A DNA stretch of 64,000 nucleotides from Cristatella mucedo (taxonomy: Eukaryota > Bryozoa > Phylactolaemata > Cristatellidae). The first letter of the stretch is position 1. Every line of letters starts with the position of its first letter. The DNA lies in the NCBI GenBank assembly GCA_009760855.2, contig WPIO01000044.1, positions 1,404,001-1,468,000 of the forward strand, given 5' to 3'. The position numbers were made by a program, and so were the translations under genes. Positions 43,769 through 55,722 of the stretch are shown piece by piece. Under the pieces are notes generated by a model, which made no database searches, was not told the origin of the DNA, and saw only the letters and a program-made list of their open reading frames with translations.

Positions 43769-43876
43769 GTGGACCGGCACTTCCAGGCCGTACGTGACCA
43801 GCTCACCGCCCCTACAACGAAATCTATTCAGTCCGTTTCCACAGTTTCGGTACAAGAGACTTCACCTTCAACCAAG
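43769..43876 (+). CDS. Candidate exon A (unit 2), donor lost
   Basis: Identical to the unit 1 copy, including AAG/GGATCT instead of a GT donor. Confidence 0.33.
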
Positions 43877-44064
43877 GGATCTAAAAGTTTTAATCAATAC
43901 CACTTGAAGTTTAATAATCAAAAGGGGTGGTCACCACTGTTGGCCGGACTCTAAGTCTGAAACTGTTTCATCCTGTTGAAAGTAGTTTTGAGACGTTAGC
44001 GGCTCCACGTGAGCAATATAAAATACCTGTTCGTTAAGGCTGCGTTCTCTTTCTTGATTTATAG

Positions 44065-44106
44065 GCTGATAATGAACCAACTTATGCGGACTACCTAATG
44101 CCAGCG
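44065..44106 (+). CDS. Candidate exon D (unit 2)
   Basis: Same 14 codons ending YADYLMPA, same acceptor and GTAAGT donor as in unit 1. Confidence 0.4.
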
Positions 44107-44174
44107 GTAAGTCAATCTGTCTGCTTATGCATTGAGAATATGTTTGACGCAAAAGCAAAACCGCAGTGCTGCAG

Positions 44175-44273
44175 ATGGTAGACTACCATCAGCTTGAGAA
44201 AGACCACTGTCAAGAGAGTTTCCGAATGCATCCGAGGCATGCTAATATGCCCGCGAGACCATCACTAGTTCAG
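44175..44273 (+). CDS. Candidate exon E (unit 2)
   Basis: Same 33 codons (MVDYHQLEKD to PSLVQ) and splice signals as in unit 1. Confidence 0.3.
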
Positions 44274-45349
44274 GTAGCGGCTCAATGCATGCAACATGTA
44301 GAGACCTAATGACACAGCTTTCAATATCCCAAGGCAGCGCTAACAGCGACAGCGTATTAGAAAAAAAGGGCACTTATACCTGTACATTACTGCCGAAGCG
44401 GCAGATAACTGGCGGCCGTCTCGTTTGCATGCACTTAGTAGCTCACGCTCAGCGTTATGACTCACCGATCGGCAGAGCGCTCCCCCTTAGCTATGAGAAT
44501 GTGGTTAGGCTCGCACCTTATCAAATAACTGGGTCTTATCATCCAATTATCTCGTTCCGTAGCCAATCTTATAGCACACTGTTCATAAGCCACGTCTTTT
44601 CGTGACGAATTCACAAGCGGTTCTTAGTTCTAAGTCTGTGGCCAAGCTTATAATTGCAATTCATATCAATACATTATCACATTTATGGCGGATAGGTAAC
44701 TAAGCAATTCTCTAGTTTACTCAGCTCAAGTGATGTTACAAGACTTAAAAGTAATCCCACTTTGATTCAATAAAAAATATAAAATGAGAAAACACTTGAG
44801 TAAATTCAGATCAAGTTTGGGACTGATGCCTTTACTTGGTATGGTATTGCCGCTGAGTATCCAAGCTAGAACTGCAGCAATCTAGCTGAGTATCCAAGTT
44901 AAATTTATAAGCGCAACATTAGTGCTGCTGCAGCCTGGTAATCAGTCTCAATGGTAATCAATTTACTATCCAATCTTGCTAGGGCTGCTACATCTGTGCA
45001 CGACTTGAGTGTACGCTATAACACCTAAGCGGAACTCAAGACAAAAGCTCAATCCTTGGCCGAAGAGGAATTAAGGGGTCCTTTCTCTGGCACCGAATAG
45101 TCGATCAGCTGATCCGAGTCTTAAAAAGGGTTACAAGCGGGTATCTCCAGCCTTTTATCCTGTCACCCGACGAAAGCAAATTTCCTGGGAGCGGCTTCTG
45201 CTCTCTGACCAAAGTTTTATGGCTACTCTCCCAGGGTACCTGTTAATTAACACTATCTCTAGCCGCTTGCTTACTGTCACGCCAACGCCAAGAGAATTAC
45301 TTTCGATGGCCAGTTGGGTATAAGCAGACGACAAGCAAAGGGGAACTGA

Positions 45350-45958
45350 AGAAGTAAACACGTAAGCGAGCAAGAGCAGCTTCGCCTGCAGAAGCCCCTG
45401 CGATACGATTCCGCATCCGAAGGCGTCATAGAGGCAACAGAGCAGCGAAGAGCAGTCGAGCACGTCAGCACACGGAGCGGAAATGGTAGGCTGCTCGGAG
45501 GTGAGAGCCCGCGTGTAGTACGTGTTCGCACGCGCGTGTCTCACCGAAGCTGGTGCCCCGAGGTGGAGCCTGCAAGACCTGACAACTTTAGAGTAGAAGA
45601 GTTGAAGAACTGCTGTACACGTGCTCGCTCTACTTTTTATGCACGGCGGGCCAGGCTAACATGTGTGGAGGGGGTGACCAATACTTGACTCGACCCACCC
45701 CTTCCAGCTTGGCGTTACTTAGTTGAACAATTTGATTTGAGCCCCTTCTGATTGACTCCCGGAAGCCAAGCCTACACCCGGGTCCCTGGGAGGATGAGAT
45801 GCTATGAGAAGAAGACAGCAGCTGCGCCACTGACGTCAATTGTGGACTCCTGCAGCAGTGGCTATGGTTTAAGTGTGGCTACCACAGGGTCCCCGACTCT
45901 CCGACCCAGGCCTTGCTACGAGCCAGCCGCCAAGGACGAAAGACAAAGAACTAGCTGA
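45350..45958 (+). pseudogene. Possible decayed coding region (unit 2)
   Basis: Same frame with the same two TGA stops as 34,134-34,745; one GCT codon fewer in the Ala run. Confidence 0.2.
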
Positions 45959-46439
45959 CGCTAAAAAGAAGCCAGTTGTACATATAATGGAGAAAGGCCA
46001 GTCAACCCATTCACTTTTATTATGCATTCACGCCTGCCGCTACGTCTGCATGGTTGCACTTGGAATTGCTCCGCGGACCAAATGCGGTGCGGAAGTGACA
46101 AACGATTATTTAATACTGGTTTCAGTAGATATATTAGTAATATTAAATTTTCGTTTTGAAATTCTTCAAAGCCGCTTGCTCCAAGGTGGTTATCGCCATG
46201 TATAGTCAACAGAATGATCGTTACATCTACCAATATAATCATTCATCATGCTTGCCAAAAATCTGCCTGGAACTCAGAACATCTACCTGCCGTAAATATA
46301 ACTGCAGAAAATTACTTTCTTCTAGCGTATGCAGGCTAGCAGAGTTTCTATCATGCCAATATGCTTCGACAGGTCATGCTGTGCTACTATTTTTCTGGTA
46401 TCCACACTGTACCGGATGTTGTTCCAACAGGATTCGTAG

Positions 46440-46540
46440 GACGTAGCTATCTGCCATGATGGTTCAAATACAACCGTCGCTCCTTACTATTGTGGGTTTG
46501 GCCAGAACACAGCTACAAAGAAATAAGTTTTCGAAATGCT
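46440..46540 (+). CDS. Candidate exon F (unit 2), frameshifted
   Basis: 101 bases instead of 102: CTACAAAGAAAT replaces CTACAAAAGAAAT. The phase-0 exit is lost, so this copy would break a spliced frame unless the missing A is a homopolymer sequencing error. Confidence 0.3.
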
Positions 46541-48138
46541 GTAAGAAAGTAGGCAATAATAAGAAATCCTTCGCTCTGCACGGTAAAAATAAATCTGAAC
46601 TCTAAGCCGAAATTCGCAAGAGCTTTGACTTTCTGCAAGCGAGGATGCAGTCAGGCCATATTCACTCAGCTGAACGTATCCAATTTTAAAATGCTTAACA
46701 CAAGGTTCGATCGTACCTCACCCCTATTCACGCGGACGATGGCTCTACCGGGGTCCAGAGATTAACCGAATGGCTGGTATCAAAGTAGCTGATGGTTTTG
46801 GGAGCACAAACAGTTGGGGCTATGTACTAGATAAAAAGAGTATGTGATTCAGCTCACTTTAAAGATCCTCCTGTCGCTCAACAGAGCATTCAGCCAAATA
46901 TTCCGATGGCATTTATTTTCGTTAGTGCGTCAGGTCTTTTTGTTTATTTTATGCTTCAATTCAATATAAACGCCGAGACTTAGCGGCCTTCACTTTTGTA
47001 GAGCAGAGCGAGACACGTCCCAATAAATGAAAAAGAAATGCTAGACAATTAAGCATGCAGCAGCATAAAAATAGAAACGGTCCGTAGGATAATGCCAGCA
47101 ATAGATAGGTGATCCATGTTATATATCGGTAGCAAAAGAAGTCTCTAGGTTTTAGTTCGCGGATGTCGTAAAGCGGGAAAGGTTTTCATGTATTTCCTGA
47201 AGCATGCGATTTTGAAATGGCATAAAAAATTGCTTTCGCTCAGGATTTTAATGAATTAGTAGTGAATTCATTAATGAAAAACTAAAGTGCTTCCATTTTA
47301 AATAGGCTGAGTAAAGCTAAATATGAGATGCCACAGCTTAAGTTTACTCAATGGCATGTTCCAGAGCAATTGTTTGCAGCAATCTTATTCGAGGCTAGGA
47401 TTATATTTTCTTAAACAATCGCAGGAAACACTTTGCACTTATATTAATGGATCTGGCTTGGTTAAATGATATTTTCTTGTGAATATAGGGCTTAGTTACT
47501 AAACTATAACGAAAGGGAGCTTAATCTGGTGGGAGTGGCCAATAGGGTGAAACTTAGCTTCGCAAAGAAATAATTAAAATCAATCAGCGGCTAGTTTGCC
47601 TTGTCAATAGAAAGGTCGATGTAATCTTACCGGTTAAGTTAGTTCGGCTGTAGCGTGAAAACCAATAGCAACAAGCATTCTCTTTAAGCCCTTTCAGCAA
47701 GATCGTTAGCTATGCTCAAGGAGTCACTGCCCAAGAGTTGCTGATGAATTTTTAGCACTAGAATGACAGCGATTACAACAAAGAAGAATGCTGAAAATGA
47801 TGCTTGACCCCAGAGCCGTTGCATATTAATTTATGCTATGGCCCCGGAATAAAACGCCAAGTAGCGCACGGATTCTACACGTCAAACGCAGAATTTGATA
47901 GACACACGAGGAGGCTGCGGTTAACTTAAATGCCTCAAATCAAATTGGCGGACAAAGGTAGTACTACAATATTAGTTATAGAATATTATCAATAAAATTG
48001 ACGGCTATGCAAGATTTGTAAAAGGTTTGCGAATGATAGAAAATCTTATTAAGGCACTAAAAAGAAATGCTTACTACCAGCACTATTGTCTGTATGACTT
48101 GGATGATCAATCGTATTAAAAACAGCAACATCTTCCAG

Positions 48139-48246
48139 GTGGACCGGCACTTCCAGGCCGTACGTGACCAGCTCACCGCCCCTACAACGAAATCTATTCA
48201 GTCCGTTTCCACAGTTTCGGTACAAGAGACTTCACCTTCAACCAAG
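48139..48246 (+). CDS. Candidate exon B (unit 2)
   Basis: Identical to unit 1 exon B, with the GT donor kept. Confidence 0.36.
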
Positions 48247-48675
48247 GTATCTAAAAGTTTTAATCAATACCATTTGAAGTTTAACTAAATAAAGCCACAT
48301 CGAATTAACGCAATTGTTAAATCGGAACCTGTGACATTACTTGAGAGATTTTCGAGGGTTTCATCAGGCAATGCGGCTACCTTAATGAACGAATACAGTT
48401 TTTTTTAAAAAGAGCCCTCTCTTTAAGACACTTTACCATCTCCTCTGCGGTATTCGCTAGCAAAAACCTTACCTTTTCCAAAACTGAAATGTTTAGTGGT
48501 GCTCTGGAAAACGGAGTCCTTCAAGTGAGCCGGCGTTAGACCGATACTTACAAGAACTGGATTAGATTCAAAAGTCCATGCAAATGATCGCCCAGTTTCC
48601 ATTCTTGTTTTTTGTTAAATATTTTTGAAAATGTTTTCGCTAAATAGCATGTAGCATAGATAAAAAAGAATGAAT

Positions 48676-50367
48676 TTTCAGTTCAATTTCTGTCGGGATT
48701 CAAGCGACACCGATTAACTAAAACCGCTCTTCTCCGTATAACTAATGCCACCTTATTCAGCAACGATGACGACGGCAATGTAATAATAATAATAATATTG
48801 CACTTGATAAAGCGCCCTCAGAGAACTTAATCTCTTTCTAGGCGCTTTACATTTGCTGCAAAGTGATACGCAATAGAATAGTAAGTAAAATCATGCTTGA
48901 AAAACAAACAAAATGAATAACATGGTTAGGGGTTACATGCACTGGGTCAGCATGCAAATGTGGTTAGTGGCAGCATGAACAGTGTCAGCACGCATAAGCA
49001 CATCGAGGACGAATCACAAGGACCCACTAAATGCTGTCCTAAATAGGTATGTTTTTAAGTTTGTAATGTCACTCCTTTATACCCGCTGGATCTATCAGCT
49101 GTGTTTGAAACGTTTGACCACGATATTCTACTTGAACGACTGAGAACAAAAATTGGTCTGACAGGCGAGGCATCGGCATTTTTCAAATTGTAATTATGCG
49201 ATCGTGTTGAATCCGTATTGTGTGGGGTCAGGTCTCATCCTCCTGACCAGTCACCTGTAGAATCCCACAATGGTCCCACCTCAGTCTCTTGCTGAATATC
49301 ATTTAAACCAATATTCTGCGAAAACTGATTCGTGTCCATGGAATCGACGATCCCTTTTATGCTGGCGATAATCAGCCGTATTTGTCATTTAAAAGTCAAA
49401 GTCTGTTGCAGCGAATGATAAATTAAATGCATGTCTAACTGACATTCGATATTGAACGTCGGAAAATTTTCCTAAACTAAACGACAATAAAACGGCTAAA
49501 CTTCAGAGCTGCTACTCATATGACACCCCAAGCGTGTGGCTGGACTAGAAGACTCTGCTTCTCAAATAGGCGATGCAGGTTTGCGAGTCATAGTGCGCTC
49601 GGGATTTAAGTGTCGTCTTTGACAGCAGCCTAAATTTTCAAAGCTTAATTAAGAAGACTGCCTGCACAGCTAGCCATCAGGTCTGATCCCTATCTGAGAT
49701 TAGGGACCGTCTTTAACGGTGGCTTGCCACAGTTTTAACTAGCTCCCTGGTTATGTCTCGGCTAAATTATTGCAATCCCCTTTTTGCTGAGTTATTAGCC
49801 CTCTGCAGACGGGTATGAATATGGCTGCAAGGCTAGTTTGCAAATCCCATAGGTTTAACTATATGTCTCATTTGCTGAAAGACCTTGGATGGCTGCCGAT
49901 CGATCAACGGATACAGAGCAAAGTTCTTAGGCTGACCCACAAGGCACGGTACGACTTGGCTCCTCCATAACTAGCTGAACTCCTGCACCAGTTTCCGCCC
50001 CCTCGTCCCCTCAGGTCTTCTACAGACAATAAACTAGCTGTTCCATTCGACAGAAGCTTTTGCTCTGCATGTCCTAGACTGTGGAACTCACTTCCACAGC
50101 TCTTCTGCAACGACATCTACTCTCCTGCTGTCGACTGCGGTGCATTCTTTCCAGCCGTCCTGAGCTGCTACTTCTGAGCTGCTCAATAGCTCAACTGGTC
50201 TCTGGACTAAGCTATGTTTCTCACTGTCTCTTTGCTGTGTAAGATGAAGTCTGTTGGCTACCGAGTGCGTACACTAAAAGCTTAAGCGGCCTTTAGTGTG
50301 CTATAGAACACTCTCATGCGTACCACGCACTCAGTCTTTGTGACTTTGGGGAGTTACAGAAGAGATA
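48676..50367 (+). pseudogene. LINE A ORF2 and 3' UTR (unit 2), split by LINE B
   Basis: Same structure as 37,455-39,155, with the LINE B tail insertion at 48,781-49,061. Confidence 0.8.
48781..49061 (-). mobile_element. LINE B tail inserted in LINE A (unit 2)
   Basis: Same insertion point and flanking AATGT as in unit 1. Confidence 0.85.
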
Positions 50368-50558
50368 AATTAGATGACATTACTTTACAAATTGACTATG
50401 CAAAATATGTCTGCGTAATACAGCTTTAGAATCTGAGGAGCCGCTCGTTCTAAGCCAAAAACGCTGATTTGCAAACAATATACGAAACTTGCCTGAAAGA
50501 TAATTGGTCAAATCTATACAGGGCATTTTAAGACGGCCGCGGTCGATATTTGCTGCAG

Positions 50559-50687
50559 ATTGTCAGAAAAATCAGGATGCGTCGTCTTAGTACGACCAAA
50601 GCGCTGCTGTCAACAGAGCAAACCAAACCATTGCCAACAACCCTTCCAGCGGAAACGTCGGCGCAGACTACTACAATTTCTACGACG
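50559..50687 (+). CDS. Candidate exon C (unit 2), Thr-rich
   Basis: Same 43 codons and splice signals as unit 1. Upstream, unit 2 has TTTTAAGACGG where unit 1 has TTTTAAGAGACGG, outside the exon. Confidence 0.38.
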
Positions 50688-50845
50688 GTAAGCATCCTTC
50701 TCTTAAAGCGAATGCTTAGGTGGCTTTGTGCAGTTTCATAGTATGCGTTTTTCAATTTATCAGCATGCAAATAATGCACCATAACAGAGAGGTACGTATA
50801 TTTAGCACCTACACGAAAGATATGCTCTAAACTCTGAACAACAAT

Positions 50846-51320
50846 ATACCGTATTTTCACGAGTATAATTCCCACTTTTTTCCTATTTCTTTTAGAAAAA
50901 ATAAACCTCTGACTTATACACTGTAAGTTAAATAATGTCAAAACCACTCCTTGCCTACCTATCCAGACTGCTTTGTTCATATGGCATTAACTAGTTTATA
51001 TTATAGTTTACTTTAGTTGGCCATATACCATAAAATTGCGAATTTCAAACATGCTGGATGAAGCTGAAGAGGATGCAATCTATGAGGACAGTAAACGATT
51101 CAGACATTAACAATGCTGCAGACGACTATGAAGATGGGATGCAGTGATACTGATAGCAAGTTTCTTGCTCACTGTGATGAATAAAGCAAACATGTTAATA
51201 AAAATGAGCTATATAGTTAGTAATAGTATTTCTAAATTACAACTTTAAAAAATAAAATGTTTGTCCAAAATTCAGGGTGTGACCAATACTTGGGTGCGAC
51301 TTATAATCATAAAGTACTAG
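50846..51320 (+). mobile_element. pogo-like remnant (unit 2)
   Basis: Copy of 39,631-40,110 with the same ends and acidic-tail frame. Confidence 0.6.
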
Positions 51321-51519
51321 AACTTTTAGTAAGCTATGGGCAAATGAATGATAAAACTATACCCTAAGCATTTCTTTTTTATTGTGGAGCTTAAAGAACC
51401 GGTTTGATCAAGCAATATGCATATATGCATATATATTAATGTAGAACAGGACGAGAATAGGGAGCTTGCTAGTACCCCTATACCTCATAATCCCATTTAT
51501 GCTGGCCAATGAAAAGTAA

Positions 51520-51672
51520 TAACTGATTTAACAGCCTAATTTGCATTGCGGCAGAAGAGTCTGACCAGCTTTCACTACCGCTTGCAATAGGCAGTAAAGG
51601 ATCGCTCAGCTACCGAAGGATTCTAACCCACAACCTCGGTTGTGAAGCATGTACCTGACCTCATTGGCATTG
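51520..51672 (-). mobile_element. SINE (unit 2)
   Basis: Copy of the unit 1 SINE at 40,310-40,462. Confidence 0.75.
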
Positions 51673-52971
51673 GCAATGCACGAGGCAATGCAAGTGGAGT
51701 TCTTGGTTCGTCATTAAATAGCTACAGTGCCCCGGAAACTCAGCCTGAACCTTCGCTCAAGATACGAGGGGCTTAAGGATAGGGCAATGGCCTTCTTCAG
51801 AGGCGGTATCAGTTAGCAATAACTACACGATACCTTACTACCAACACTCTCAAGAGGGTACGGGTCACAAGAGATACTTGATTTACGGACCCGGGCAGCT
51901 GTTAGTTCTTGATCTTCGGCGGCTTGACGCAGTGTCCAGGAGTGCCTGCAACCCATTGTACAGAATACTAGCGCTGAGCGACGGGAGCCACCACCGTGCC
52001 ACAATCCTTTCAAGAATTCTTCACTGACTTCTAAAAGTCAGTGACCTCATCGCGCATTCTGCCGCTATGTCAAAGGGGTAAGCCTTATCGTATATCAACT
52101 ACCCCTGGCCTAATGAAGCCTCTTAGGTAACATATTTATATAATTTATCCGAATATCTAAGAAATATGACACGGAGGCCGGAGGTATGAGGCCGGAGTGC
52201 TAGCCACACTGGACTTTCAAACGTTCAATAATGACCAAAACAACTTTCCATACGCTTCTACTTCGAACGAGTTCATCTTACGGAATAGAAATGCGAAAAG
52301 CCAATGGAATTTCGAGGGAAGTTGAGGAAGTAATTACATTGAAAGACCCCCATGAGAAAGTGCAACGATTCTCAACAAAGTAGCATATTCAGATGCATAC
52401 ACACGGGTGAAGATTCTAAAATCACGCTTGACAGTGTTTCATCTGCTGTGCAAAAGAGATTTGTTTTCAAGAGGTTTGAGCGAAGAAAAAGCGAATGCTA
52501 ATTATTTATTTGTGCAAAGCCTGAAAGTACGAGATTAGATGCTTATAGGGAGTGAGAAGAAAAGGAAGTACCCTTCTACGGAGTGGGGGGGGGTACGAGT
52601 AGGATGCTGACGTAACAACAGCGGCAAGGTATAGAGCAGATAAGCATATTGAACCTAAGGCCTGAATGAACCTAGACGTCAGAGGAAGCTTTTTGAATTT
52701 ATTTCTTTCGCTATTTTGTCGTCATTGTTAATGAGCAGCATCATTGCGTCAGAGTAGTCCAGAACCAAATCGCAGTAATCTAGCTTTGACAGTATCAGAG
52801 TGAAGGCAATAATTACTTAGCAATTGTAGTAAGTAGAAAAAGTCACGGAGAAATTAAGGTAACTGGCAATTAAAAATAAACTACATTGTGAATAAATTTT
52901 CAAAAAGTCCGGAGATTGCCGAAAAGTTAGTATACGTTTAGTTTTTTAAGACCTGTGTCTACATGAATTTA

Positions 52972-53194
52972 TTTTTTTTATTGAGGTGACTAGATTAAGT
53001 TGATGATGCTCTTTTTCATGTTGCATGATTTAATTGTACACTTTTCTTTAGAAGTAATTTTGGATTTTATGAGAAACATGAACAAAAACTATAGTGTAAC
53101 GATCGATCTATATCCAAAGGTCTGGGTATTTGATTATTGAACGAAGAGGTAGAAGAGTAGATGCCGGAATCTAAAAAAGGGTAATGGTGAGATA
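52972..53194. other. 223-base segment present only in unit 2
   Basis: Unit 1 reads ATGAATTTACTTTGGATTT without a break; unit 2 has 223 extra bases between TTTA and CTTTGG, starting TTTTTTTATTGAGGTGAC and ending GGTGAGATA. No terminal repeats and only TA shared at the junction. It is either a deletion in unit 1 or an insertion in unit 2. Unit 3 does not reach this point inside the window. Confidence 0.9.
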
Positions 53195-53788
53195 CTTTGG
53201 ATTTATGCATGAGAGAAGCGTAGTTGATTAGTGGGACTATTTTGATAATTCAATATTTTGAACTAATCCATCTTGAAAATTATGGAGCTCAAATATTCCG
53301 AAGAGCCAACCGGAAGAAAATGCTCCCCAATACACGGTCAGTTTGATATAGGCATTGTTCGACTATTGATGGAGATATACAGGGAACATAAACGACGTGC
53401 TCATGTTAAAGGGGCAGTTGCAGGCATATTTTTAATTGTTGAAAAGAAAAGTGACTGTACATAAGAGTGATGCAACTTGCGATAAAAACAGCAACAAGAC
53501 AGGGAGAAAAGTGTGCATCGGTTTTTACTCACGTTCTACGGATTACAACTTTCTTTCAAGTTGACCATTTTAGCATTAACCACTCTGTGAGGTTTTTCAT
53601 GGTTCTGAAAATAAATACTGCAAAATATTTGTCATCCAAGTCGATTCATGGCAATTATAGGGCCTATAAAGCAATTTTTCTGGTCAGATAATCACCTTTA
53701 CCCAGAATCAGAAAGTCTGCTCTACCAAGGGAAAGACAGCCAGCTCTGCTAAGAATCAGATAGTCCATCAAAGACCTACGTCTCACAG

Positions 53789-53863
53789 CTGATCTACCGG
53801 CCAACTGCTGGTTTTCTAACTTTGTTTATGACGGGGTTTTCAAATTTTCCCGCTAAAATATTT
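53789..53863 (+). CDS. Candidate exon G (unit 2)
   Basis: Same 25 codons and GTGAGT donor as unit 1. Confidence 0.27.
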
Positions 53864-53965
53864 GTGAGTAACGGTCCTTTATAGATTTCCTGAGACTTTA
53901 AAATTCAAATTGACGAATTATAGCAACCGTCAGGTGGGTTCGCTAATTACTTGACTGTATGTTGA

Positions 53966-54135
53966 AGTTAGGCTTCGTCCAACACGTTAGTCATACGAGT
54001 TATATTGGTGGCCATGTTCTTGATCTCGTGATCGTAGAGGATGTCTGCCCCACTGACATGGCTTTGTACCCGCTAACCACCATCCCGAATGCTTCATTAA
54101 TCTCGTCAAACTGTTCCTGTATAGAAACGTTTCAC
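53966..54135 (+). pseudogene. LINE endonuclease fragment (unit 2 end)
   Basis: Same fragment and same junction sequence as 42,535-42,700, with one extra A in CGTCAAACTG. Confidence 0.7.
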
Positions 54136-55213
54136 TAAAAAATAGAAACGGTCTGTTGGATAATGCCAGCAATAGATAGGTGATCCATGTTATATATCGG
54201 TAGCAAAAGAAGTCTCTAGGTTTTAGTTTCGCGGATGTCGTAAAGCGGGAAAGGTTTTCATGTACTTCCTGAAGCATGCGATTTTTGAAATGGCATAAAA
54301 TTGCTTTCGCTCAGGATTGTAGTGAATTAATAGTGAATTCATTAAAAAAAAACTAAAAGTGCTTCCATTTTAAATAGGCTGAGTAAAGCTAAATATGAGA
54401 TGCCACAGCTTAAGTTTACTCAATGACATGTTCCAGAGCAATTGTTTGCAGCAATCTTATTCGAGGCTAGGATTATATTTTCTTAAACAATCGCAGGAAA
54501 ACACTTTGCACTTATATTAATGGATCTGGCTTGGTTAAATGATATTTTCTAGTGAATATAGGGCTTAGTTACTAAACTATAACGAAAGGGAGCTTAATCT
54601 GGTGGGAGTGGCCAATAGGGTGAAACTTAGCTTCGCAAAGAAATAATTAAAATCAATCAGCGGCTAGTTTGCCTTGTCAATAGAAAGGTCGATGTAATCT
54701 TACCGGTTAAGTTAGTTCGGCTGTAGCGTGCAAAAAAAAACAATAGCAACAAGCATTCTCTTTAAGCCCTTTCAGCAAGATCGTTAGCTATGCTCAAGGA
54801 GTCACTGCCCAAGAGTTGCTGATGAATTTTTAGCACTAGAATGACAGCGATTACAACAAAGAAGAATGCTGAAAATGATGCTTGACCCCCAGAGCCGTTG
54901 CATATTAATTTATGCTATGGCCCCGGAATAAAACGCCAAGTAGCGCACGGATTCTACACGTCAAACGCAGAATTTGATAGACACACAAGCTGCGGTTAAC
55001 TTAAATGCCTCAAATCAAATTGGCGGACAAAGGTAGTACTACAATATTAGTTATAGAATATTATCAATAAAATTGACGGCTATGCAAGATTTATGAAAAG
55101 TTTGCGAATGATATAAAATCTTATAAAGGCACTTAAAAGAAATGCTTACTACCAGCACTATTGTCTGTATGACTTGGATGATCAATCGTATTAAAAACAG
55201 CAACATCTTCCAG

Positions 55214-55324
55214 GTGGACCGGCACTTCCAGGCCGTACGTGACCAGCTCACCGCCCCTACAAACGAAATCTATTCAGTCCCCGTTTCCACAGTTTCGGTA
55301 CAAGAGACTTCACCTTCAACCAAG
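55214..55324 (+). CDS. Candidate exon A (unit 3)
   Basis: 111 bases: one A and two C gained compared with units 1 and 2, changing a short inner stretch to TNEIYSVPV while keeping the frame overall. The donor is again GG, not GT. Confidence 0.28.
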
Positions 55325-55513
55325 GGATCTAAAAGTTTTAATCAATACCACTTGAAGTTTAATAATCAAAAGGGCTGGTCACCACTGTTGGCCGGACTCT
55401 AAGTCTGAAACTGTTTCATCCTGTTTGAAAGTAGTTTTGAGACGTTAGCGGCTCCACGTGAGCAATATAAAATACCTGTTCGTTAAGGCTGCGTTCTCTT
55501 TCTTGATTTATAG

Positions 55514-55555
55514 GCTGATAATGAACCAACTTATGCGGACTACCTAATGCCAGCG
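55514..55555 (+). CDS. Candidate exon D (unit 3)
   Basis: Unchanged 14-codon exon with its acceptor and GTAAGT donor. Confidence 0.4.
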
Positions 55556-55623
55556 GTAAGTCAATCTGTCTGCTTATGCATTGAGAATATGTTTGACGCA
55601 AAAGCAAAACCGCAGTGCTGCAG

Positions 55624-55722
55624 ATGGTAGACTACCATCAGCTTGAGAAAGACCACTGTCAAGAGAGTTTCCGAATGCATCCGAGGCATGCTAATATGCC
55701 CGCGAGACCATCACTAGTTCAG
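55624..55722 (+). CDS. Candidate exon E (unit 3)
   Basis: Unchanged 33-codon exon. Confidence 0.3.

Larger units (their letters stand above)
42706..54140 (+). repeat. 11.4-kb tandem unit 2
   Basis: Nearly identical to unit 1. Differences seen: homopolymer-length changes, a few substitutions (for example GCTTGGCAGTG to GCTTGACAGTG near 52,430), a one-base loss in exon F and a 223-base extra segment at 52,972-53,194. Confidence 0.95.
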
